A stretch of DNA of 64,000 nucleotides, taken from the NCBI RefSeq assembly GCF_000374645.1, contig NZ_KB894801.1, forward strand, positions 434,001 to 498,000, given 5' to 3'. Origin of the DNA: Arhodomonas aquaeolei DSM 8974 (GTDB lineage Bacteria > Pseudomonadota > Gammaproteobacteria > Nitrococcales > Nitrococcaceae). The position numbers and the translations under genes were made by a program. Below the pieces are notes generated by a model. The model was given only the letters and a program-made list of their open reading frames with translations. It did no database searches and was not told the DNA's origin. This document shows, one piece after another, positions 52,873 to 62,249 of the stretch. The first letter of the stretch is position 1. Each line of letters opens with the position of its first letter.

Positions 52873-53907
52873 TCAGGACGCCGCCCCGGCGACGCCCGGC
52901 GCCTCCCGCAGCGCCAGGGAGATCGTCAGCCGCGTGGTTCGTCGCAGGATGTCCAGTTGCAGGATGCCGTCGGGCACCGCGCCGCTCAGCACCCGGAAGA
53001 GCGCGTCCATCCCGGGGGTGGCGGTCCCGTCGGCGGCGAGAATATAGTCACCCGTACGCAGCCCTGCTCCCGCTGCCGGCCCGCCGGCGGTCACTTCCGC
53101 CACCTCGACCGCCGAATCCGCGGGAAGCCCCAGCGTACGTACCAGGCGCCGGTCCAGCCGACGGACACGCCCGGCAATACCGAGGTGGGCACGGCGCACG
53201 CGCCCGAACGCCAGGATCTGGGCGAGGACGACCCGGGCCGTCGTGGCGGGAATGGCGAAACCGATGGCCTGCGCCGGTGCGACGATCGCCGTATTGATGC
53301 CTATCAGCCGGCCGTGACTGTCGAGCAGTGCCCCGCCGGAGTTGCCCGGATTCAGCGGCGCCGTGTGCTGTATGACGTTGTCGATAAGCCGCCCGTCCAC
53401 GCCGCGCAGGACCCGGCCGAGGGCGCTGATCACACCGGTGGAGACGCTGGCGTCATAACCGTAGGGGTTGCCGATGGCGATGGCGAGCTGGCCGGGCTTT
53501 AGCGGCGGTGTCTCCTCCAGCGCCAGACAGGGCATCCGTCCGCCACGGGTCCATACCACCGCCAGGTCCGTGGACGGGTCGTTCCCGATGACATCCCCCG
53601 TTCGCGTGGCGCCATCATTCATACGCACTTCCACCGCCCTGGCACCGGTCACCACATGACTGTTGGTGAGAACGTGCCCATCGGGTGTCAGCACCACGCC
53701 GGAGCCACTGCCGGACACCGCGCCGCCATCACGCCCGCCCGTTACGGCAAGGCTCACCACCGCCGGTGCGACCGCGTCCACGACCGCGGTGACGGCACGG
53801 GAGTATGCGTCGAGCAACACCGCATCGGCGCGGCACCCGACGTCCTCACCGCCGCCGCGACTGCACCGCGGGGCGTCGTTTACAGGGACCGGCCAACGGT
53901 CGGGCAT
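52873..53907 (-). CDS. HtrA-type serine protease without a visible signal peptide
   Basis: The 344-residue protein has a trypsin-like domain with H84 (LTNSHVV), D114 (DPSTDLAVV) and S190 (NPGNSGGAL), and one PDZ domain (about 235-335). The N-terminus (MPDRWPVPVNDAPRCSRGGG) has neither a hydrophobic signal sequence nor a membrane helix. It may act in the cytoplasm, unlike DegP/DegQ/DegS. GGAGG before the ATG at 53907 sets the start. It is convergent with ftsH (six bases) and divergent from a secreted HtrA. Confidence 0.83.
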   Translation of the reverse strand: MPDRWPVPVNDAPRCSRGGGEDVGCRADAVLLDAYSRAVTAVVDAVAPAVVSLAVTGGRDGGAVSGSGSGVVLTPDGHVLTNSHVVTGARAVEVRMNDGATRTGDVIGNDPSTDLAVVWTRGGRMPCLALEETPPLKPGQLAIAIGNPYGYDASVSTGVISALGRVLRGVDGRLIDNVIQHTAPLNPGNSGGALLDSHGRLIGINTAIVAPAQAIGFAIPATTARVVLAQILAFGRVRRAHLGIAGRVRRLDRRLVRTLGLPADSAVEVAEVTAGGPAAGAGLRTGDYILAADGTATPGMDALFRVLSGAVPDGILQLDILRRTTRLTISLALREAPGVAGAAS

Positions 53908-54098
53908 GGAGAACCTCCGGGACGGAACGGGTAATACATGGGGGCGGGATGCGGCATGCGCTGCGCCACTCGTCGGCCCGGCGACGTTCGCGTTGACCGC
54001 CGTCAATCGCCCCGTCCCCCCGGTCTCCGATATTCGATGCAGATGCCGGGGCAGAGCTCGACGGCGTGTTGCCACCGCCCCAAGCAGGAGGATGCGCG

Positions 54099-55322
54099 AT
54101 GACAGTGTCACTCTGGCCTTCGGCCCGCGCGCATCACTGGATCCTGTCCGTCGGGAGCGCCGCCCTCCTCGTACTCGCGGTACCCGCCTCGGCGGAACAC
54201 GCACTCGACGAGCAGAACACGATCGATATAGTGCGCCGGTTCGGTCCGAGCGTGGTGGCGGTGACGGTCACGATCGAAGGCCAACCGGTGGATCCTCTGC
54301 AGAACGTGCCACCGGAGCTGCGGCCCTTCTTCCCGCGTTTCGGCGTGCCCGGCGGGACGGACGAACCCGGAACCTACACCGAGCGGGCAGCGGGGAGCGG
54401 GTTCGTCGCGACCGATGAGGGCCTGCTGGTGACGAATTTCCACGTCGTGAGCGAGGCCCTGGAGCCGGGGAAGGTCACGCTCAGACAAGGCGCGACAATA
54501 ACGGTGCGCTTTCCCGGTGACGAACTGGACCGGCCCGTGACGGTGCTTGGCGCCGACCAGTCCTACGACCTCGCGCTATTGCGTCTGCAGGACCCCGAGA
54601 GCCGTCCGGCGAACGCCATCGCGATACCTGTCGGCGACTCTGACACCGTCGAGGTGGGCCAGAAGGCCATCGCGATCGGCAACCCCTTCGGCCTCCAGTC
54701 CACGGTGACCAGTGGCATCGTCTCCGCGGTGAACCGTCGCGCGCCGAGCGCCGGCAGCGGTATTCCGATCGACTTCGTGCAGACTGACGCCGCAGTGAAT
54801 CCCGGCAACTCCGGCGGGCCACTGCTTGACTCTTCGGGCAGGCTGATTGGCGTCAACGACGCCATTCTCGCGCCCAATGGGACCTTCGTCGGCGTCGGCC
54901 TCGCGATCCCGAGCAACCTCCTGAAGATCCGCCTCGCCGACCTGCAGGCCGGCGGCTACCTCGCAAAGGCACAGCTCGGGGTCCAGGTCCTGGATATGGC
55001 CGCCTATCCCGCGGAAGTTCGAACGCTGCTAAAACTGCCGGAAAACGGGGTGATGATCGTCTCCGTCGCCGAAAACGGCCCGGCGGAGAGTGCCGGTCTG
55101 CATGGTGCCGAATACACGCTGACCGCCTCGGGACAACAGTGGCCGGCGGGTGGCGACATCGTCATCGAGGCGGACGGCACCCGTATCGCCAGCGGCGGTG
55201 ATCTCCAGGACGTGGTCCTCGCGACAAAGAAGGACCAGACCGTGCGGCTGGTCTACCTGCGGGACGGACAGCGACGCCAGGCTACCGTGCGGCCGGACAT
55301 CCTTGTCCCTGCGGACGACTGA
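54099..55322 (+). CDS. periplasmic HtrA/Do-like serine protease
   Basis: The 407-residue protein has a signal peptide (cleavage near ASA-E33) and a trypsin-like domain with H115 (VTNFHVV), D157 (SYDLALL) and S238 (NPGNSGGPL). One PDZ-like domain (about 300-400) follows, rather than the two of DegP. It should degrade misfolded exported proteins. AGGAGG before the ATG at 54099 fixes the start. A 191-bp divergent region separates it from the other HtrA gene. Confidence 0.88.
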   Translation: MTVSLWPSARAHHWILSVGSAALLVLAVPASAEHALDEQNTIDIVRRFGPSVVAVTVTIEGQPVDPLQNVPPELRPFFPRFGVPGGTDEPGTYTERAAGSGFVATDEGLLVTNFHVVSEALEPGKVTLRQGATITVRFPGDELDRPVTVLGADQSYDLALLRLQDPESRPANAIAIPVGDSDTVEVGQKAIAIGNPFGLQSTVTSGIVSAVNRRAPSAGSGIPIDFVQTDAAVNPGNSGGPLLDSSGRLIGVNDAILAPNGTFVGVGLAIPSNLLKIRLADLQAGGYLAKAQLGVQVLDMAAYPAEVRTLLKLPENGVMIVSVAENGPAESAGLHGAEYTLTASGQQWPAGGDIVIEADGTRIASGGDLQDVVLATKKDQTVRLVYLRDGQRRQATVRPDILVPADD

Positions 55323-55420
55323 GGCGCCGGGGCTGAGGCGCCCGGCCGGTATCGCGGCCGGCCCCCCCGGAACGGCACGGGAGGATCGACGGCATTGCCC
55401 GGGCGGAGGGAGACATCGCC

Positions 55421-56179
55421 ATGACCGATATTCGTGCCTCCGCGACGCGGTCCCCCACCGGGGACGACGCGACGGGAGACAACGACCTCGCAGCATTTGC
55501 GTTGCTTCCGGCGTTCCGACGACGGCAGTTCCAGCCGGACCAGGAGGTCATCCGGGAGGGCGATCCGGCACCCCACGCCTACGCCCTCGTCAGCGGCTGG
55601 GCGTTCTCCTACAGGCTGCTGGCCGACGGCACCCGCCAGGTACTCGCGTTCCACATTCCCGGGGATATGCCGGGCCTTGCCGACGCGCTGCTCGGCCGCT
55701 CCAGCGCCGGGTGCAAGGCCGCGACGCCGATCGTGGCGAACAGTCTTCCGGCGTACCAGCTCCGCGCCGCTCTGACTCACGACCCGGGCCTCGCCGCCCC
55801 GGTACTGCGGGCATTGTCGCGCGAGGCGGTCGCCGCGCAAGAACGCATGGTGGACCTGGGGCGCCGCAGCGCCGTGGCCCGCACCGTCCACATGCTGCTG
55901 GAGCTGGGAGAACGGCTGCAACGCGCAGGAATGGCCGTGGGAAACGGCTATGCGTGTCCGATATCGCAGATCCTCCTGGCCGACGCCCTGGGATTGAGCG
56001 CCATCCACCTGAACCGCGTGCTGCGGCGGCTACGCGAGGACGGTGTGCTCCGGTTTCGCGCCGGCCACGTCGTGTTCGACGATCCCGCCCGGGCCCGCCG
56101 TCTGGCGCTGTCCAGCCGCCAGGACACGCCTGAACCGTATCCGGGTCGACCCCGGCACTCCACTCTGCCGGGTCCCTGA
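55421..56179 (+). CDS. Crp/Fnr family regulator
   Basis: The 252-residue protein has a cNMP-binding-like barrel (about 22-140; EGDPAPHAYALVSGWAFSYRLL, FHIPGDMPGLADALL) and a winged helix with SQILLADALGLSAIHLNRVLRRLRE. It has no FNR cysteine cluster. The subgroup with IHLNRVLRRLRE often controls stress or nodulation-type genes, but its ligand is unknown. GGAGG before the ATG supports the start. It follows the periplasmic protease by 98 bases. Confidence 0.82.
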   Translation: MTDIRASATRSPTGDDATGDNDLAAFALLPAFRRRQFQPDQEVIREGDPAPHAYALVSGWAFSYRLLADGTRQVLAFHIPGDMPGLADALLGRSSAGCKAATPIVANSLPAYQLRAALTHDPGLAAPVLRALSREAVAAQERMVDLGRRSAVARTVHMLLELGERLQRAGMAVGNGYACPISQILLADALGLSAIHLNRVLRRLREDGVLRFRAGHVVFDDPARARRLALSSRQDTPEPYPGRPRHSTLPGP

Positions 56180-56285
56180 CCTTCCCGGGGACGCACGGCG
56201 CCAGCGCCGCCCCCGGGCGGCGCCGGATCACGCGAGCGCCGGAGACCGGAGGCGTCGCACAGCCGCGGTAACCGACGGTGCCTGT

Positions 56286-56603
56286 TTACGACTCGTCGTC
56301 CATTCCGGACCCGCCGCCCTTGTGAGAGCCCTCGCCCGTCTCACGCATAAGCGACTGGCGTGCCTTGGCTACTTCGTCCCGGCAGGTCTTCTCCTCATTC
56401 GCCTCCATCGCCTTTTGTGCCGCGTCGTAGTGACTCTGGACAGCGTTCCTGTGCATCCCCTCCGGCATGACATCCAGGCGCTTGTTGAGCATCTTCAGAT
56501 CATCGGCACAGCCCATGGATTCCCCGGCAAGCGCGACGCCACTCATCATGGTCACCGTGGTCACGGCAGCGAGGGTCAGGGCGATTGCGTAACGACTCTT
56601 CAT
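56286..56603 (-). CDS. small exported protein, unknown
   Basis: The 105-residue protein has a signal peptide (hydrophobic 6-25, cleavage near ALA-G). A helical, charged mature part has two cysteines (MGCADDL, KTCRDEV) that could form a disulfide. The tail is Gly/Ser/His-rich (GSHKGGGSGMDDES). GAGG lies 12 bases before the ATG at 56603. No family was recognised. It is convergent with the Crp/Fnr gene. Confidence 0.55.
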   Translation of the reverse strand: MKSRYAIALTLAAVTTVTMMSGVALAGESMGCADDLKMLNKRLDVMPEGMHRNAVQSHYDAAQKAMEANEEKTCRDEVAKARQSLMRETGEGSHKGGGSGMDDES

Positions 56604-56781
56604 GATGTCGAACCTCACGACTATCACGGACAAACATCCAACCCACGGTTGGCAGAACAACGCTATGCCTCTTCCGCGGACTTGGCATTAGCCCAGGTTA
56701 ATCGGACGGATACACCGTCCTGAAACCCGTTAAAGTCCCCCCGCGAGATGCAGCCCGGATCCCGGGGGCGGCAGACGGGAC

Positions 56782-57110
56782 CTGACCGCAGCGCCTTATC
56801 CGGAGCAGCTGGAGCGGATCCAATCCTGTATGGGCCGTTTCAGGGGGACGCAGCCGGCGACCATGGAGACGTTCAATGCCCTGCACGCCGCCGGCGGCTA
56901 CGACGGTGCGCTCAGCGCCAGGCACAAGGACTCATCGCGCTGGCCATCCCGGCCAGCGACGGCTGGATCTCGTTCCACACCCACGATTCGGTGAAGGCCG
57001 GGGCGTCGCCGGAGGGGCTCGCGGAGGCCCTGAGCGTTGCGGACCTCATGGGGGGCGGACCGGCGATGCTCTACGCGACCCGCGTGCCCATGATGGAGGC
57101 GATGGCGTAG
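56782..57110 (+). pseudogene. carboxymuconolactone decarboxylase/AhpD-like gene, frameshifted
   Basis: The first half reads YPEQLERIQSCMGRFRGTQP and GALSARHK in one frame. The second half reads LIALAIPASDGWISFHTHDS and LSVADLMGGGPAMLYA in the next frame. Together they match a small AhpD-like protein. A one-base deletion near 56930 (AAG-GA-CTC, where the family has Lys-Glu-Leu) separates them. The first half also has no ATG, GTG or TTG after the in-frame stop at 56731. The active-site CxxC of the family is replaced by S-D-G-W, so the gene looks decayed beyond a simple sequencing error. Confidence 0.75.
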
Positions 57111-57278
57111 TGTCGGTCCACCGGAGGCTGAGCCGGCGTCCACAAACGGAACACGGAAGAAGACGGGGCCGCCGGACGGCGACCCCGCTGCAGATAAGAC
57201 CGTCGGCCGGGCCCGCAACCCGGAGACGGACGTGCCGCCAGCCCTGCCCGCGCACGGCCCCCGGGCCGTCCCGACGGG

Positions 57279-58706
57279 TCAGTCCGCCTCGACCCCCTCG
57301 CGGGTGATGCCCTCGGCGATGGTCGAGCGGCGCACGCGCAGGCTGCCGGCGCCGTCGTCCTCCTGGACGGCCTCGATGCCGGTGTCCTCGCCGTCGTCGT
57401 TGCCGGCGGTGGTGGCGTGCGAGACGGTGGCGAACAGGCTGCCCGCGCTCTCTTCCTCCAGGACGATGCCGTTGCCGCCGTTGCCCACGGCCCTCACGCG
57501 ATCCAGCATCCCGGTCACGCCGCCGGCGTCCTCCTCGGAGAGCTTGAAGCCGTCGTCGTGATTGCCGCTGGCGTCGGTCGCGATGAAACGCACCCGGGCG
57601 TCGCCGTCGCCGCCCTCGTCGAAGTCCACGCCCTCGTCGAGGTTGCCGCGCACGATCGAGCCGTTCATGGTCGCCGTCAGCGAACCCTCGCCGGCCTCGT
57701 CGAAGTCGATGCCGTCGTCCAGGTCGATCCCGAACTCGTAGGCCGCGACGCTGCCGGACGCGTATGTCGAGACCTCGCGCTCGAAGCAGCTGTCGTCCAG
57801 CGTGCCGGTCACGACGGGTGGGACGTCGTCCCCGACGGTCGCGCCGTCGGCCTCGTTGAACTCGCGCTCCGCCGGCTCCGGCAGGTGACCGGCCAGCAGC
57901 CCAGGGTCGCAGTAGCCGCCGTTGTCACGGAACTCGCTGGCGTTGACCTCGGCATAGACATCGCCGCTGTCGCCCTCATCGAGCTCGAGCCCGTCGGCAC
58001 CGATATTGGTGAACGAGGAATCGTCGACGAACAGGTAGATGCCGCCTGGACCGCGGTCGTCCACGCGCACGCCGTCGGCGTCGAAGCCGCCGTAGCCCAC
58101 ATGGTCGACGCGCACGCCGTTGAGCGTGAGGGAGACCGAGGCGTCCGAGCCCTGGCCGCCGCCCCCGCTGCCGGCGCCGCAGTCGTCGGCGAGGCTGCAG
58201 TCGGATATGTGCACCCCGTGCCCCGCGACACCGGCCACGGAGACCCGGTCCAGCTCGACGCTGACCATGCCGGTCTGATCGTCGCGCACGTCGACGAAGA
58301 TGCCCTTGCCGGCCTCGCCGTCGATGTCGCCGCGGTTCTCGATGCTGTAGTCCCCGCGGCCCTCGAACGCGAGGTCGGAGACGGTGAGATCGGCGCCCTC
58401 GGTCACCGCGAGCAGGGTGACGTTGCGCCCGGTGCGCACCGTCTGCCCGCTGCCCTCGAGGGTCAGCGCCGCGCGTGCCGAGTAGGTGAGCGGGCTCTCG
58501 ATAGTGACGGTGGTCACCGACGGCGCGATGAACACGTGGCTCGCCTGCTGACGCTCGAGGGCGTCGCGCAGCGAGCCCTTGCCGGAGTCGTTGCCGTTGG
58601 TCACGAGGGCGGTCCCGTCGGCCGCCGCCGTCGCGGGGGAGAGGATGGCGCCGGCGAGCACCAGCGCTGCCGCCAGCGCGCCGCCGTTGCGGATTGCCGT
58701 TTTCAT
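57279..58706 (-). CDS. exported acidic parallel beta-helix protein
   Basis: The 475-residue protein has a signal peptide (cleavage near AAA-D30). A repetitive Asp/Gly/Val-rich sequence follows, with turns such as GIDLDDGIDFDEAGEGSL, GNLDEGVDFDEGGDGDAR and GNHDDGFKLSEEDAGG, spaced about 20-45 residues apart. This pattern fits a right-handed parallel beta-helix. The high Asp/Glu content suggests calcium binding or high-salt adaptation. Two Cys-containing segments (DCSLADDCG, DDSCFERE) may form disulfides. No catalytic polysaccharide-lyase motif was recognised. AGGAG before the ATG at 58706 supports the start. Confidence 0.7.
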   Translation of the reverse strand: MKTAIRNGGALAAALVLAGAILSPATAAADGTALVTNGNDSGKGSLRDALERQQASHVFIAPSVTTVTIESPLTYSARAALTLEGSGQTVRTGRNVTLLAVTEGADLTVSDLAFEGRGDYSIENRGDIDGEAGKGIFVDVRDDQTGMVSVELDRVSVAGVAGHGVHISDCSLADDCGAGSGGGGQGSDASVSLTLNGVRVDHVGYGGFDADGVRVDDRGPGGIYLFVDDSSFTNIGADGLELDEGDSGDVYAEVNASEFRDNGGYCDPGLLAGHLPEPAEREFNEADGATVGDDVPPVVTGTLDDSCFEREVSTYASGSVAAYEFGIDLDDGIDFDEAGEGSLTATMNGSIVRGNLDEGVDFDEGGDGDARVRFIATDASGNHDDGFKLSEEDAGGVTGMLDRVRAVGNGGNGIVLEEESAGSLFATVSHATTAGNDDGEDTGIEAVQEDDGAGSLRVRRSTIAEGITREGVEAD

Positions 58707-58797
58707 TCCGTTCTGCTCCTGTGTACGCCATGGTGCAAAGGCACCGGTGACCATGGCAGAACGGTGTTCCAGTCCCGTTACACTGGCGGTGGCGGCA

Positions 58798-60042
58798 TCA
58801 GCCCCCGGACCCCGAATCGATCCGCTGCCAGCGCTCGGCACGCCAGACCATGCGCAGCCGCGAGCGCACCTCGTCGCGCTCCTGGTAGGCGCCCTGCAGC
58901 CAGCGTGCACCGGAGCCGCCCTCGAAGGCGTCGCGGGCGTGGAGCAGCCGGCGGTTGTCGAAGATCACCAGGTCCCCGGGCTCATAGTCGAAGCGCATGG
59001 CCAGGTCCGGTTCGCGCAGCAGTCGCTGCAACGCCATCAGCGCCTCGTAGGCAGGCTCCACCTCCTCGAACGCCGTCATCAGCGGACCACGGAGAAAGTC
59101 GGCAATGCGCACCTCCTGCAGCCTGCCCCGCGCGTCGACGCGGATCACCGGACTGTGCCAGACGTAATCTGTGGTCCGGGCGGTGTTCGCAAAGCACCAG
59201 GACACGCGGGTCAGGGTCTCGTAGGCCGCCGGCTCGGTCTCGCGCAGGCGCTCGGCGACCGCGAAGCCGTCCACCATCACCGCCTGGCCGCCAACGGCAG
59301 TGTTCTCCAGGCAGTGCAGCATCTGCAGTCCCGGCTGGTACTCCCGGGTGGGCAGATCGACGTGCAGCGGCAGGGCAATGGACGTGTAGGCGTTGCTGTC
59401 CGGCTCCGGCTTGGCGCGCACGTTGAAGATCTCACCGAAGTTCGTCGGCCGCAGCGGTCCGATGCGCGCGGCGACCCGCCGGACCGTATCCGGCTCGGCC
59501 GGCAGCCGGCGCAGGCGGACGACGCCGTCGCCGAGCAGCACCTCGAGCGCGCGGCCGAGCAGGCCCTCCGCCTCGGCGCTGTCCTCCGCCTGGCCCAGCC
59601 AGTCGCCCGCGTCCAGGGTCACCGGGGCGGTCCGTTCGCGGCCCGTCCAGGTCGTGACCGGCACCAGCGGCGCCTCGGGGTCGCCGGCGTTGGAGTAGTC
59701 GTTGGCACGGAGCCAGCCGGGATGGAAACGCAGGGTCCGGCCTTCGGGGCGGAACGTCACCCACAGCGCGCCGGCGTCGTCCAGGCCGGCGGCCTCGACG
59801 GTCGGCCATGCGCCCAGGCCCGAGAGATCCAGGATGCGCTCGCGGGTGTCCGGGTTGACGGTGCTCTCGTCCGCGGCGTTCTCGCGCAGCCACACGCTGT
59901 GGTAGCGGCTCACCCGGCCGTCTGTCCAGCGCAGGGTCAGGACGCGGTCGTCGTGATCCACCGAGTGGAGGGCGACCTCCACCGGCCAGGCGTCGTAATC
60001 CGGCGTCGGCGGCAGGCTCGTCTTCGCCAGCGCATCCGTCAT
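58798..60042 (-). CDS. gamma-butyrobetaine dioxygenase (Fe(II)/2-oxoglutarate-dependent)
   Basis: The 414-residue protein has the N-terminal DUF971-like domain of BBOX enzymes (about 20-115) and a TauD/TfdA-type core. The iron ligands are visible as H227-x-D229 (PLHVDL) and H368 (RRLLHARDAF). Gamma-butyrobetaine hydroxylase makes L-carnitine using O2 and 2-oxoglutarate. The gene is divergent from cdhC-cdhA-cdhB, the carnitine degradation genes, across 340 bp. Together they give a route from gamma-butyrobetaine to glycine betaine. Trimethyllysine dioxygenase is a less likely alternative. The ATG at 60042 begins MTDALAK. Confidence 0.87.
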   Translation of the reverse strand: MTDALAKTSLPPTPDYDAWPVEVALHSVDHDDRVLTLRWTDGRVSRYHSVWLRENAADESTVNPDTRERILDLSGLGAWPTVEAAGLDDAGALWVTFRPEGRTLRFHPGWLRANDYSNAGDPEAPLVPVTTWTGRERTAPVTLDAGDWLGQAEDSAEAEGLLGRALEVLLGDGVVRLRRLPAEPDTVRRVAARIGPLRPTNFGEIFNVRAKPEPDSNAYTSIALPLHVDLPTREYQPGLQMLHCLENTAVGGQAVMVDGFAVAERLRETEPAAYETLTRVSWCFANTARTTDYVWHSPVIRVDARGRLQEVRIADFLRGPLMTAFEEVEPAYEALMALQRLLREPDLAMRFDYEPGDLVIFDNRRLLHARDAFEGGSGARWLQGAYQERDEVRSRLRMVWRAERWQRIDSGSGG

Positions 60043-60382
60043 CGGTGATGCTCCTGTATCAACGTGTCCAGCGAACAGGATGCCCGCGGGATTCATACAC
60101 AGTTTGCCTTGATTCGCCGGGAAATTTGCGCCATTCGCCGTCGCCGTGCATTCCGGTATACCCCGCCGCATTGACGGCTCAATACAAAAACACGGCGAAT
60201 ACAATCAACATCCCCGCACAGCGGCCACGGACACTATTGTGTCAGCGGACACCGGCATGCCGTCGTTCACGAGCGAACCGGGGCCGGCGCGGCCCCGTCG
60301 TCATCCGGCGTGGCGCCGTGATGGCCGTGACGGCCCGCCCCGCCAAGGCGGTCCGCGATGCGTAGACCACACAGGAGTAGTC
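60043..60382. other. 340-bp divergent control region of the carnitine genes
   Basis: The central part (about 60090-60260) is AT-richer than its surroundings. It contains the inverted repeat GACAC-TATT-GTGTC at 60230-60243 with a further GGACAC at 60248. I see no gene in this region. CdhR is the obvious candidate to bind here. Confidence 0.5.
60230..60243. promoter_or_regulatory. inverted repeat GACAC-TATT-GTGTC in the carnitine control region
   Basis: The two five-base arms are perfect, and an additional GGACAC lies five bases downstream. It is 140 bases before cdhC and 188 bases before the dioxygenase start. Binding by CdhR is inferred from location only. Confidence 0.3.
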
Positions 60383-61267
60383 ATGAACCGCGATGTGATC
60401 ATCAGTTGCGCCGTCACCGGTGCCGGTGACACCCCGGGCAAACACCCCGGGGTGCCGGTCACCCCGGCCGCGATCGCCAAGGCCGCCGTCGAGGCGGCCC
60501 GCGCCGGCGCCGCCATCGCCCACATCCACGTGCGTGACCCGGACACGGGCGCCCCCAGCCACGACCCGGCCCTCTACCGGGAGGTGGTCGAGCGGGTCCG
60601 CGCCGCCGACACGGACGTGGTCCTCAACATCACCGCCGGTGGCGGCGGCGACTGGGTCCCCAGCGCGGAGGACCCGAGCCGCGGCGGGCCCGGCACCAGC
60701 CTGCAGACCCCGGCGGAGCGGCACGCCCCGGTCGCCGAGCTGCGCCCGGAGATCTGCACGCTGGACTGCGGCACGTACAACGCCGGGGACGCCGTATACC
60801 TGAGTACCGCACCCTGGCTTCGCGAGCAGGCGGGACTCATCCAGGCGAGCGGCGTGAAGCCGGAGCTGGAGTGCTTCGACCTGGGCCAGGTCCGCTTCGC
60901 CCGGCAGCTCGTCTCCGAGGGGCTCATCGACGGCGATCCCCTGTTCCAGCTCTGCCTGGGCATTCCCTGGGGCGCCGAGGCGGACCCGGAGACCATGCTG
61001 GCGATGCGCAACAAGCTCCCGGCCAACGCGAGCTGGACGGCGTTCGGGATCGGCCGGATGCAGATGCCCATGGCCGCGCAGTCCGTGCTCCTGGGCGGAC
61101 ACGTGCGTGTCGGCCTGGAAGACAATCTCTACCTCGACAAGGGCGTATTCGCCAGCAACGCCCAGCTCGTCGAGCGCGCCGCCGGCATCATCACGCGCCT
61201 GGGCGCCCGGGCGGTCACACCGATGGACGCCCGCCGCATGCTCGGCCTTCGCAACCCCCATGAGTGA
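60383..61267 (+). CDS. cdhC: BKACE family 3-dehydrocarnitine cleavage enzyme
   Basis: The 294-residue protein belongs to the beta-keto acid cleavage enzyme family. It has the zinc ligands in AHIHVRDP (H47, H49), NITAGGG and [13 protein letters not shown]. CdhC condenses 3-dehydrocarnitine with acetyl-CoA and yields betainyl-CoA plus acetoacetate. AGGAG precedes the ATG at 60383. It is the first gene of cdhC-cdhA-cdhB, the order known from Pseudomonas carnitine catabolism. Confidence 0.9.
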   Translation: MNRDVIISCAVTGAGDTPGKHPGVPVTPAAIAKAAVEAARAGAAIAHIHVRDPDTGAPSHDPALYREVVERVRAADTDVVLNITAGGGGDWVPSAEDPSRGGPGTSLQTPAERHAPVAELRPEICTLDCGTYNAGDAVYLSTAPWLREQAGLIQASGVKPELECFDLGQVRFARQLVSEGLIDGDPLFQLCLGIPWGAEADPETMLAMRNKLPANASWTAFGIGRMQMPMAAQSVLLGGHVRVGLEDNLYLDKGVFASNAQLVERAAGIITRLGARAVTPMDARRMLGLRNPHE

Positions 61268-61271
61268 GGCA

Positions 61272-62249
61272 ATGACGGACACTGCACAGACTCCCGCCAT
61301 CGACCGGGTGGCCATCGTCGGCGCCGGCGTCATCGGCGCCGGCTGGGCCGCCCGCTTTCTCGCCAACGGCCTGGACGTCACGGTGACCGACCCGGACCCG
61401 GACGCCGAGGCACGGCTCAACGCCGCCGTCGACACCGCCTGGGCCACGCTGGCCGGGCGCGGCCTCGCCCCCGGCGCGAGCCGCGAGCGGCTGCACTTCA
61501 CCACCGATCTGGAGGCGGCCGTCGCCGGCGCGGGGCTCATCCAGGAGAACGCCCCGGAGCGCGAGGCCCTCAAGCGGGAGCTTCTCGCCCGCATCGACGC
61601 GGCCGCGGAGCCGAACGCGCTGATCGCCTCCAGCACCTCCGGGCTGAAGCCGAGCACCCTGCAGGCGGACTGCGTCCACCCGCAGCGCGTGCTGGTCGCA
61701 CACCCCTTCAACCCGGTATACCTGCTGCCGCTGGTGGAGCTGGTGGGTGGCGAGCGCACCGACCCCGCCGCAGTGGAGCGCGCCACCGCCGTCTACCGCG
61801 CCGCCGGGATGCGGCCGCTGGTGGTACGTCGCGAGATCGAGGGCCACGTCGCCGACCGCCTCATGGAGGCGCTGTGGCGCGAGGCGCTGCATCTGGTCAA
61901 CGACGGCGTGGCGACCACCGAGGAGGTGGACGCCGCGGTGGTCTACGGCGCGGGCCTGCGCTGGTCGCTGATGGGTACCTTCCTCACATTCCACCTCGCC
62001 GGCGGCGACGCGGGCATGCGCCACATGCTCCACCAGTTCGGTCCGGCCCTTAAGCTGCCGTGGACCCGGCTGGAGGCCCCCGAGCTCACCGACTCGCTCA
62101 TCGAACGCGTGGTCGAGGGCTGCGAGCATCAGGCCGCCGGGCGTTCCGTCGCCGAGCTGGCCTCGCGGCGCGACGAGTTCCTCTCCCGCCTCATCGACCT
62201 GGTGAGCGAGTACTGGCCGGAGGCCGAGGGCATTGAAGGCAGGATCTGA
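61272..62249 (+). CDS. cdhA: L-carnitine dehydrogenase
   Basis: The 325-residue protein is a 3-hydroxyacyl-CoA-dehydrogenase-type enzyme. It has an NAD-binding motif [17 protein letters not shown] (about 13-29), STSGLKPS and the catalytic [16 protein letters not shown]-carnitine dehydrogenase oxidises L-carnitine to 3-dehydrocarnitine with NAD+. An ATG at 61260 overlaps the cdhC stop, but the ATG at 61272 has GTGAGG just upstream and is preferred. The thioesterase gene overlaps its 3' end. Confidence 0.9.
   Translation: MTDTAQTPAIDRVAIVGAGVIGAGWAARFLANGLDVTVTDPDPDAEARLNAAVDTAWATLAGRGLAPGASRERLHFTTDLEAAVAGAGLIQENAPEREALKRELLARIDAAAEPNALIASSTSGLKPSTLQADCVHPQRVLVAHPFNPVYLLPLVELVGGERTDPAAVERATAVYRAAGMRPLVVRREIEGHVADRLMEALWREALHLVNDGVATTEEVDAAVVYGAGLRWSLMGTFLTFHLAGGDAGMRHMLHQFGPALKLPWTRLEAPELTDSLIERVVEGCEHQAAGRSVAELASRRDEFLSRLIDLVSEYWPEAEGIEGRI

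Noticed and set aside
57417-59426. 669-codon open frame on the + strand
   Set aside because: It is antisense to the acidic beta-helix protein and the dioxygenase. Long open frames opposite Asp/Gly-rich coding sequence are expected.
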